A stretch of 64,000 nucleotides of DNA from Mesodorylaimus sp. YZB2_4 (Eukaryota > Nematoda > Enoplea > Dorylaimida > Dorylaimidae). Below, in pieces: positions 55,241 to 64,000 of the stretch. How positions within the stretch are numbered: the stretch's first letter is position 1; each line of letters starts with the position of its first letter. The translations under genes were made by a program, and so were the position numbers. The notes under the pieces were generated by a model, which was not told the origin of the DNA, did no database searches, and was given only the letters and a program-made list of their open reading frames with translations. The stretch lies in the NCBI GenBank assembly GCA_030248295.1, contig JASANH010000770.1, positions 868,001-932,000 of the forward strand, given 5' to 3'.

Positions 55241-56299
55241 ATGTCATCGAACAATAATCTGAATAATTCAATCGATTCCGTGATCGCGTTATCGATCAAA
55301 ATCTTAGACGCTCAAAAAAGAGCAAACATTTTGTGGGTCACTTTGGGAGTGCTCGGTATAATTGCTGGCCTTTGTCAAATTATCACCACCTTGTACTGGA
55401 AACCGTTGAGAAAAGCTGAGCAAAGCATCATAACCGCCGTGGCGATTGGTGATTTGTTGAAAAATCTTGGATTTGGTGCAGTCGGAGTTCGAAGATTGTA
55501 CGCGACTACCACGGGTGGTCACGATGTTAGCTCGCAAAGTAATTGCATGATTTGGATCTTCTTCATGGTGGCCCCTCTATACTCTGTTTTTGCCCTGATG
55601 ATAACGCTAAGTGCTGATCGTCTTTTCGGGTTGTGTTTCCCAGTTCGGTACAGAAATCAAAATGTTCGTTTCAAATCAATTTTGATTGGACTGAGCATTT
55701 TTGTGGGAACTGTGTTCTCGAGCGGAATGTTCGTCGGAGTGAGTGAGACCCCAGTTGCTGTGTGTGCGTTCGGCTCGTCCCCTTTGCCCTCGTACAGAAC
55801 TGCTGCGCAATGGTTCGAGGACGGACTGATTTGTCTTACTTTATGTTTGAATCTGTGCAGTTGCGCAGTTTTATTTGTGAAATGGAGACGCGCAATTCAA
55901 TTGAAAAAGGATATGAAAACTTTCAAAAAGAATGTCCAATTAAGTGCTATGAAAATGTTGATGATTGTGGCCACATTTTTTCTGGTCAGCTCAACCGCTG
56001 GCGGATTGTGGTTCACGATCGTTGACTCGACCGGATGGGATCAGGCGACTAAAACGAGCTGGATGCCTTTCGCAGGCTGTTTCGAGCTGCTAAGAGCTGT
56101 CCTTGATTTTCCGGTGTATGTTTTGATGGTCAAGGAATACCGAAATGGGTTTTTTGCTGTGATTGGGCTAATTTCGAATACAATTTTTAAATCTCGATCT
56201 ATGAAGGCTAAAACAGCCGATCCCGCAGCGTCCTCTCCTGCTGCTGGTGGAGCGGAAGTCGCAACTGGCAGATATGCTGTTGCAGTTGGCCACATTTAA
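55241..56299 (+). CDS. SRSX-like seven-transmembrane receptor, intronless
   Basis: 352 residues from MSSNNNLN; the upstream Met at 55112 adds a non-membrane lead and is less likely. Seven hydrophobic spans are visible. Marks are AIGDLLKNLGFGAVG in TM2, Cys102 at the top of TM3 with Cys175 in the second extracellular loop, SADRLFGLCFPVRYR (a DRY-like DRL with PxxYR), a long basic third loop (RAIQLKKDMKTFKKN) and DFPVYVLMVKEYRNGF in place of NPxxY. It resembles nematode SRSX-type rhodopsin-like chemoreceptors (inference). A single-exon structure contrasts with the two-exon SRT-like genes and could reflect retroposition. The tail is Ala/Ser-rich. Ligand unknown. Confidence 0.82.
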   Translation: MSSNNNLNNSIDSVIALSIKILDAQKRANILWVTLGVLGIIAGLCQIITTLYWKPLRKAEQSIITAVAIGDLLKNLGFGAVGVRRLYATTTGGHDVSSQSNCMIWIFFMVAPLYSVFALMITLSADRLFGLCFPVRYRNQNVRFKSILIGLSIFVGTVFSSGMFVGVSETPVAVCAFGSSPLPSYRTAAQWFEDGLICLTLCLNLCSCAVLFVKWRRAIQLKKDMKTFKKNVQLSAMKMLMIVATFFLVSSTAGGLWFTIVDSTGWDQATKTSWMPFAGCFELLRAVLDFPVYVLMVKEYRNGFFAVIGLISNTIFKSRSMKAKTADPAASSPAAGGAEVATGRYAVAVGHI

Positions 56300-57365
56300 T
56301 AGCACAAACGTTTGTGTCGTTGCCAGGAGTGCGTGTTTAAGGAAATACAGCTGTCTGTTTTTCCATAATTTCTGTTTTCATCTTGTGCAATTTCTGATAA
56401 AACGAGCATAAAAGGTACGTGAGTAATGGTATCTGATCTGTATCGTTCATGTGTTTTTTCTCATCAGAAGTTGGTGAGCTGGTTTAGGCACTCACTTATA
56501 GTTGGCGTTGTTGCAGTTAAGTGAAACTGAAACTCGCCAAAACTGAATTTTTCTGTATCTGAATCGTTTTAGAATCGAGTTTCCACGCTTTTTAAAAACA
56601 GTAGTCTGATTGCGGATGCTCGTGCAGATCTCAAAGAGAAACGAAACGCAGCTAGACGAATGGCTGGTTCGAATCATCTTAATCGCGAGTTGGAGGTGTA
56701 TTTTGTTATCCTTGAAAAGCTAGTTATCGTTAAAAAATCGATCCATTCGAATGGTCCAAATGTAGAGAAAACTTGCAAAATCTCCACAAATTTTGTAGTG
56801 CTTATCATTTCCTGCAGGCTAGCGCCGAGTGAAAGGTTATGAGCTAGGCGAGGTCCAAGTTGAAAAGCAGTCGGTATAATTAAAATAAAATAAAAGTACC
56901 TACAGTATATGAAAAAGGGTTTCTTCAATTTCAATCATTTTATTACAAACATTTTAAAGTTACATCTTCTTGATCTTAGAAAGCTTTGCCAACCAGTAAG
57001 TTGAACTTGACATGCTTATTCGATAACTCCCAAGTTCCTGGTGTGGAAGAGAGCTCTACTGAAAATATTTGGCTCTTACGGCCAGCTGGTCAGCAGTGGT
57101 CTGCTCCTAAAATCTTGCGGGTGCGGATCCTTAATTCGTGTGTTGCGAGGCGACAGAAAGTTGAGAAACACTCGCAGGGCTCTTCTAATCCCGCTGTTCA
57201 GGTTATGGTCTTTACTCTGCCGCCATTCGATCCACTCACCGATACTGTCAACAAATAAAGAAACATGCGGAAAAAACAAAAAACCAAAACCGTCTATGAG
57301 GTTCACACTCAGACAGAAAAAAATCGCTTCCGTACGACACAGGTGGGTGACAATTTAGGCACGTG
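56300..57365. other. intergenic, no firm gene
   Basis: The frames at 56986-57258 (plus) and 57076-57306 (minus) overlap and neither carries a recognised domain. A minus-strand AATAAA near 56945 hints at a 3' end of a minus transcript, but no exon chain could be built. Confidence 0.4.
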
Positions 57366-57374
57366 CCCCGCTGC

Positions 57375-57950
57375 CGCAAATGCGGGAGTGTCCATGGGAC
57401 CCGCGGGACGGGAGTCTTTTTCTCGTGCGGCGGGCGGGAGTGGGCGGGAAGGGGCAGATTCCAAAAATGGCGGGCGGTAGCGGGAGTGAAGCAACAAGGG
57501 TGCGGGAGCGGCGTGGGCCGCCCAAAAGTTATACTCCCGCCTTATTTGTGCTTTTTTTAGCTGTGCTGTATGACAATGCAAGCTGCAGTCGCAAGTAAAT
57601 CCAAAACATGTTGATGATCATTTACTTTTGAGAAGTAATGCCGACTTGCTTTGAAATGTCTTGATTTTGTGGCAGGTTGGTTTCTACTCCTTGAATTTCT
57701 TGTGAGTTTTATCTACTTGGCTGGTATTACGCATTTAGAGAGAGAACCTGTGATTTTAATAGCTTTTGCTCTGCTGGCGGGTGGGAGTGGCAGTGACTTT
57801 TCATCTCATGGGCGGAAGTGGGCATGTTTTCCTTAAGTGCGGGGGGAAGTGGGCGGGAATGTCTTGCAGGAAAAGCCGCGGGCGGGAAGAGAGAGTGATT
57901 TTGGTGAGCCGCGGGCGGGATTGGGCGAAAGCGGGGCCAAAAAAACCCAC
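57375..57950 (+). repeat. GGGCGGGA-rich low-complexity region
   Basis: Irregular repeats of GCGGGAGTGGGCGGGA-like text fill 57395-57520 and 57770-57950, with an A/T-rich gap between. On one strand the region is G-rich with many GGG tracts. Frames inside differ and overlap, so they are not genes. Confidence 0.8.
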
Positions 57951-58019
57951 TCCCGCTACACCCCTAGTGACAATATGATGACGATTACCACTTCCAAGGT
58001 GGTTGGATTGCTACAGTAA

Positions 58020-59395
58020 AATCTGCCATCACTTCCGTGGCAGAATTAGCTAGTATTCGGATTTGTTACCATGGAATTCGGAAAGTGCAGGCAGCCTGTT
58101 CTCAGGTCTTCGGACTCCTGCCATCAGCTACCTCATATTGCCTGTTATCATTTAAACTTGGCTTACCCACAAGTTACACTGCAGAAAAGCTATAATTGTT
58201 TTAAAGGCTAGAACCATGCACTCTGTTAGCCCTATCATAGAGCCTCTTTAGGTGTTCTACTCATGCGCCGCTAAGTCACTTTTTAAAACAAAGTTATAGA
58301 AAGCGAGAAAGCACACGAGAAGAAAAAATCGCAGGAAACTGCGCTGGTTCCTCCTCACATGACGGCGGAGGACAAATTGCTCTTTGCAGATTCTCAACGC
58401 GAGATAGCGGAATGCAGGAAATTGATTGCTAGGCATGTTCTTGGCGTAACCTACTCTTATGTGCACCTGATTTGCTGGGTGCCCAGCACAATGTTGGTGT
58501 ATCTGGATCCAACAAGAAATACTGTAACCAAACACGGACTTCTTAGTCTAATAGTAAGAGTGCGAATTGAAAGATCTTAAAATGAACGAAATTCACAGTA
58601 AAAAGTGCTGCATAGCCTTTCATAGCATTTCGCTTGTCTCTGCTTTCTCATGGGACTTGCACTCCGCTTTTCCTTTGATCTACCAGCATTCACACCCGAT
58701 TCCCAAATGGCCGCACTTTGTGCCAGGGCTTGTCATTGGGTCACAGGCATAGAGAAATGAAGGCTCTTCTTGCAGCTTGGTCATCGAGAACAGTTTCTCC
58801 GTTTTCGAATCTAGAGCACTCGGTCCTGGTGGATCGCCCAGAGTTCGATATGGAACGCCAGGGATAGCTCTCATGGTGATTATAGAACCTAGAAGGCAGA
58901 TACATCCGTCGCCCATACTACAGCAGCTGACCCTGAATTGCTGTTAGCCCCTGCTCCTTCCTTTCGAATCATGCAACTGATGAATCAAGAAAAATTTCTC
59001 AAATCACTTAACTTTGCCTTGTAGACACCTAACATCAGTGACCGAAGAAATGCCTGGGTATCTTCTCACTCGAATAAGTGCGTATGTCGCGCCTTCCCGC
59101 TGACTCTGTTGACACAAAACCTTTGCACTGATGAAAGCGCGATCGACCAATCCCAAACAAGTTTTGAGCCTAAAGTGCAGGAAATCAACAGGATTAGCTT
59201 AAAGAAGTCGGGCCAATCAACAAGACACGACAGGAACTACGTAAAAGAGGAACTTTGGTGAAAAGCAGCATTTTTTCTTGTTTTTTTTTTTACAATTGAA
59301 CCTTCAGCAATATTTTCCCGTGATTTTAGCAAGGTATTCCAAGCCTTAAAAATCTTTGTTGCTCTTCTCTAATAAAGAGTCAAAACCATTTTCCA
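58020..59395. other. intergenic upstream of the PDZ gene
   Basis: A plus frame at 58359-58580 (73 codons, MTAEDKLLFADSQREIAECR) reads somewhat like protein but has no confirmed splice partner. No other candidates. Confidence 0.4.
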
Positions 59396-59397
59396 GA

Positions 59398-62300
59398 ATG
59401 GATTGTATCGTGGACTGCATAACGCTTGCGGTAAGTGGGCATCCATGGTCATATATTTTCTTCCAGTCCTTCCGTTCGAGCCCTTACACAATCCTTAGAA
59501 AACGTTTTAGCAAGCTTAAAATTGCTGGTTTGCTTTCCACGTGGACATAAAATTGATTAGCCGGTCTCGCATCAAAGGACATGATGCATGCGGGTGGAGG
59601 GCGTAAAAATTGCGCCGCCGCTTCCTTTTGCATCTTTTATGCATACTCACACGCATGGGATCTTTCACTTACTTTCCCACTGGCATTGCACCACGCCTAA
59701 TATTAGACGCTATGACTTATCGACTGGCCTAAATTGAGTCGTTAGCTATGGAATATGCAGAAATAGCAAGCATGGTGCCAAAATTAGACCAAAAGTGGAC
59801 ATATTTGAGCAGTGCTTGCTAAAATATGCTACTCCATAGGGAGAAGTAGGGAAGAGGCGATGCTTTTTATAACCACTCTAGCTTCCTCGGAATAAGAGTA
59901 CGAAAACTGGAAAGTGAGGACTGGCCTCTCAAATTCAGTAGGACTCCTTCCTGCAGTGCTACTTGGAACAACTAGAATTATGGTGAACTGGAAACCTTCT
60001 TCTTGTGATTACAAAAGTTTGCATGCCACAAAAATAAGGCACGTTCGACAGGTAAATATTTTATTGGCTTTTCAACTGACTTTGAACTCCTCGTTTTCCT
60101 TTATGCAATAAAACAAATGAACTAAAAAATATGTCTTTTATCTTAAAGTGTGTACCCTATTTTTCCCGTAAAATCCCATCTCGTCATCTCGTTTTTCAGG
60201 AAAAGAACGAGATGCCACTAGTTCCAGGAGGTTGGGACAATCGAACGAATACTCTCACTTTTCATACATTTCGACCCGACAGTCCCTCAAAAACCACCGC
60301 CGTTAATGGAGTGACGCACGATATGCTAAGTGGGATTTGCTCATCCAAGATTCAAGAACAATACGAGAATAAATGCAAGCAAAATCCGCCTGGTGCATCG
60401 ATAAACAAGGTAGCCACTGTTTATGGCACTCTGGGCCCAAATGGTGGTCGAGCGAATTTGAAGTCCGCTCTTCGCCCCCAGACCAATGTTCAACGAGGAA
60501 TGATCAATAGCGATGGACCTGGTGGTGGTACAGAAGGTCACGCAAATGGATTTTGTCCTCCACAAATTCCTCGGCTGCATCAGTCAATGTTTCATGGTCA
60601 AATTGATGGGACTTGTAATGAACAAGAATCAAACTTTTATTCAACACCAAAAGTGCTGAGGAATTATCAAGAATTACTAATTGAGGTTCGACTGGGCCCG
60701 AGTGAATTCGTTTTGGGTTTTACAATGATCAGTCAGAAGACTAACGAGAATGGAGAAACAGCGGGGGCCACCAAAGTTTACCATGTCATAACTGGTGAGT
60801 TCTGGATCAACCTGCGACCATTTGCCATTCTCGTTTAGGTACGATGAACCTTAGCACGGCCTTTTTTATTTTAGGATCAGCAGCTGCTAGAGCGGGCCTG
60901 CAAGCAAGTGATGAAATCCTCGAAATCAATAATGTCTGTGTCGCAAATTGGGCGCACGAGAATATCCTTCAATGGATTCACCACGTGAGTTGTAATTTTC
61001 TTTCGAATGTTTTCTCCAGGCTCAGACATTCAGTCTTTGTACCAGGCGTACCAAGACTGTTAGAGATACAAGAAAAGACGGCAGTACTTTCTAGGCGAAC
61101 TCTAAAGGTGTCTGACATGCCTTCCCCCAACACCCGTATGAGGTGCTACCATTCCATGACATCTTGTCATGATTTTTCGCCGGAGAAAAGGAGATACTGT
61201 GCTCATTCAGTGAATTCCACGTATTCAAAGATTGCATGAGGGGTTTTGAGAATAAAATCATTAGTTATTTGGGAGAAGTTTGATGAAAATGAGATGCGGA
61301 TATAAATTTTCCACTCGAATAATATCCCCTCCTCAGACTCAGGTTTCCCCAGGATATTATTTCAGTACAAAAACTTCTGGGTGGAGTAGGAGTCGAGCTC
61401 GCGCCTGTGAGTCCGCCTCCGCCAGTCGATCTGCCAACCACCCGCTTACTGTTAGCCTGCTCGGAACGTCTTCTGGCTAATAACAGTCTGGGGAACTCTC
61501 TCAGGCAGAATCAATGCAAAAGCAATAATTATTGACACACAAATCCACAAACAGTCCGAAGGGCGTAGCCCACCTCTGGCTTTGTTTGGCATGCGCATGC
61601 TAACCATCTGCTATCCATCATTAGCAAACGAGCTGTCGTGATTTGCTGCAAAATGCAAACCGTACGTGGTTTTGATGAACTGAACGTCAATTTGAGACGT
61701 CTATGAAGATTTTAGTTGCTTTGTCCTGCAAAAACAATCGAGACGTTGTTTTTCAGTGTTTGACATTCAAATTTATTTGTTTAAAAGTACGACGACAGCT
61801 CTCTGGTTTCTCAGTCACTTGCGATTCAGCACGATCGAGTATTTCGAGCTCATCGGACAGTGCGAGTGGACAAGATTCTAATATTGGTTATTACAAAAAT
61901 GGGTCATCAAATTTTTTGAACGACCAGAAAATCCTGCAGAAAAATTTATCTGCAGTTTCAAACAGTGCCAGTGGTTGCTACGATTTACCAACGGCAGTTG
62001 TCAGTAAACATTGGCAGCCAGGTGAGAGGACCTTTTAATGTCTGCGTCGAAATCATAGTCACAAATCCCACCTACCAGGTTCCCACCTCCGCGCCAGTCA
62101 CCGATTTTTCTATGACCTTGAAATTGATTGGAAAACTGAGATGAAACGGGGCCGACCACACTCTCACTTGGTCGTGATATCCTTTCGGAAAATAGACTAT
62201 CCATCATACATGCCACGTTTCCTGTTCGAAAGGTTTTCCTAACCCCCTGTTTGCCTCTACTAATTTTCAAATTCACGCACTCGCCCGTTTCCGCCCTCTG

Positions 62301-64000
62301 ACATTTCAAACTCGTTAATTTTCCTACCTTGCCCTTATAGGCGAATAATTTTCTTTTCTTTTTGTCTCTGTTAAACTCAGACATAAAATACAAAATATTT
62401 TCACCCAGTGACCACATTTTACCCCAGCCGACGTTTAAATGGATATTCAGTCCGCAGAAGTATGTCAATGTCTTTGCATAATGTAATAGATCATCAGATT
62501 TGGAATGTCTTCATTGCCAATTTATAGTTCGTTTGCAAAATTTCCACCGCCTGACCGCTTTGATATGTTTGGCCAGACACTGCGGATAATGTGTTGACGG
62601 GGTGGAGGCAGGGCAGTGGCGGCCATGCGGCCAAATATGGTTTGACTAAGTTGTTGCAAAGTGACGCGTGTGAATAAGGACTCGCGTTGACACGTTTATC
62701 GCCTTAACGCATGACCGCATTGTCCGCTAGGGCTGATCCGTCAATTCGATAGGGACTGGGTTGGACAGCTGATGTTGTGCTGATGCCATAGTGCATGGTA
62801 ACATTGGACGCAGTCTTGTTCTTGATCCCCCGCTATGCATGCAATTTCGTGAATGTTTGTGGCTTCTGCGAGGACTTACTGCGGGTGTTCCTGGGAGCGC
62901 AAATACTGTGTCTTCTGTATTTGGAGTGGTCTTGATCGAGGCTGGAAAAATGCTGAAATTCACTAAAACTAGCGAAAAGAAAGGTACGACTGCTGTGGAG
63001 GGCTTCTTATCTTGGGAACCATTGCATTTTTGTCAGTCTAAAAAGTTTTTTTCAACACCTTTAAAATACTTTTTAGTCATCATCTGCCCAAACATGGAAA
63101 AATCAATAATGTTTTTCTAGGCGTTTCCTCCAGTCGACCGCACAACGTAGTTGCACCACCACAAATCGCTGATGTAATGGTCAATGGAAACTTGAAAATT
63201 CCGGTCATACCTCTACGTCCAAACATCGGCTCCATCCCACCACCGGCTAATCCTAAGCCAACGACAATGTTCCATCAAACAAACACCAATAATCAGTCCA
63301 ACATTCAATCAGCTACGCGGATGCATGATGGAAGCAACGGCAATTTCGTTGCGGTCGCAAACATAACAATGGAAGAAAGCAGCTTTGATGGGCCGAATCT
63401 CAAGAAAGCCCTGAAACCACCTCCACTACCACCGAAAGGTAATTATAGGGCAGCGAATAGTGATCGCCAGAACATTTCGAAACACAGCCAACAAAACCGA
63501 CATAGTATGGGAGAGCGTAATATGGAAGAAAGATTGAAGAAATACGAGCAAGAATGGAGAAGAGAACATCAAAGACAATCCAGGGAAGAAGAATTTCTCA
63601 GGTAAATTAATGTATCTGATTGATAGTGGGATCAATCGCTTCACACGGTAGGCTTGCCATGAAAAAATTCACCTTTGGTTGGGGTCCAAACTAACACATG
63701 CTGATGCCCAATCCCCGGTCTTTGATCTCGCTACATCAGGGTTCTGCGCATGAGGAGCAAACCTCTGATTGTGAGCGATATCCCAGTGACGCAGACCCAC
63801 TTACGTCATATAGCAGGAACCCACACAGACACTACTGCCCTGTACAATAGACTTTATCCTGCAGATCGTCAATCATAGACTCGAAGATGTTAGCAGCACT
63901 TGAAAGAACAACTCTGTCTGGCAACGGTCACACGAACGGTGCCTACCTGACGGACAAGGATGATGAAGATACTTACAGCAAAATGCCCGATTTGACCAAA
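59398..64000 (+). CDS. PDZ-domain scaffold protein, 5' part, runs off the window
   Basis: Exons in matching phase: 59398-59430 (tentative first exon, GCG|GTAAGT), 60200-60794, 60875-60984, 61757-62021, 63121-63601 and 63865 onward. About 465 residues are visible. The PDZ domain spans exons 2-4. The binding loop is EFVLGFTMIS, and GSAAARAGLQASDEILEINN, the ILQWIHH helix and FICLKVRR follow. Before it lies a Gly/Pro-rich linker. After it come a Ser-rich stretch (RSSISSSSDSASG), a proline motif PPPLPPKG that could bind SH3 domains, and a charged coiled coil (EERLKKYEQEWRREHQRQ). Likely a cytoplasmic adaptor at membranes or junctions. I cannot name the orthologue. If the first exon is wrong, the start may be the Met at 60212. 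Confidence 0.78.
61376..61445 (-). other. tRNA-like relic in PDZ-gene intron
   Basis: On the minus strand GCGGGTGGTTGGCAG, GGCGGACTCACAGGCG and GCGAGCTCGACTCCT look like D, anticodon and T regions with a degenerate B box. Stems do not all close, so it is a tRNA or SINE relic within the 61.0-61.75 kb intron. Confidence 0.35.
62025..63120. other. intron of the PDZ gene, no separate gene seen
   Basis: A minus frame of 155 codons (62001-62468) and a plus frame (62791-63120) lack any domain. Both lie within the intron between exons 61757-62021 and 63121-63601. I treat them as chance. Confidence 0.5.

Noticed and set aside
57309..57581. Proline- and arginine-rich minus frame
   Set aside because: It is the complement of the G-rich repeat and carries no conserved motif.
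60844..61239. 131-codon frame within the PDZ gene
   Set aside because: Its first part overlaps PDZ exon 60875-60984; the rest is intron read through the donor at 60985.
1..64000. CRISPR array, bacterial operon or prophage
   Set aside because: No spaced direct repeats, ribosome-binding sites or phage genes; the single bacterial-type gene has eukaryotic signals and sits among spliced genes.

Overview
The window looks like nuclear DNA of a nematode. Its genes are split by GT-AG introns with TTTCAG or TTTTAG type acceptors. Four of them encode seven-transmembrane chemoreceptors that resemble the nematode-restricted SRT class, and a fifth receptor resembles SRSX. The tRNA genes carry introns, and gene density is low (about a dozen gene loci in 64 kb, with SINE-like, LINE-derived and fold-back repeats between them). 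Species cannot be told from the sequence. Intron-bearing tRNA-Cys genes and the sparse layout argue against a close Caenorhabditis relative.

Layout. 0.9-5.4 kb: three tRNA-Cys(GCA) genes with 41-nt introns, one nested antisense in the intron of an SRT-like receptor gene. 7.4-25.5 kb: three more SRT-like receptors on the plus strand. The middle one is killed by a single CAG to TAG change. This array is interrupted by a tandem duplication (15.1-16.5 and 18.9-20.3 kb) that carries a small secreted protein of unknown function. 26.2-27.3 kb: a fold-back element. 27.9-30.6 kb: a three-exon secreted helical protein with a SINE in its first intron. 31.3-31.7 kb: tRNA-Leu(CAA) and a broken antisense copy. 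33.2-36.6 kb: an anion-type Cys-loop ligand-gated channel. 39-41 kb: LINE remnants. 41.2-49.8 kb: a cluster of small secreted cysteine-containing genes. It includes a CxxxC...CxC domain fused to a von Willebrand D domain (frame-disrupted), a clean three-exon peptide with two such domains, and a duplicated 61-residue peptide gene (one copy frameshifted). 51.5-52.7 kb (minus): an intronless copper nitrite reductase (NirK/AniA type) with a secretion signal and a GPI-like tail. 55.2-56.3 kb: an intronless SRSX-like receptor. 59.4-64 kb: the 5' part of a PDZ scaffold gene that runs off the window.

Together the genes point to environmental sensing (receptors, ligand-gated channel) and to secreted or surface proteins (cysteine-rich peptides, NirK). 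I see no operon-like links. The most striking object is the NirK-type gene. It has a full set of type 2 copper and catalytic residues, but the axial methionine of the type 1 copper site is leucine, and it sits among intron-containing animal genes. The second is the local family of CxxxC...CxC secreted domains. The third is a strong excess of the heptamer TACTGTA/TACAGTA across non-coding DNA.
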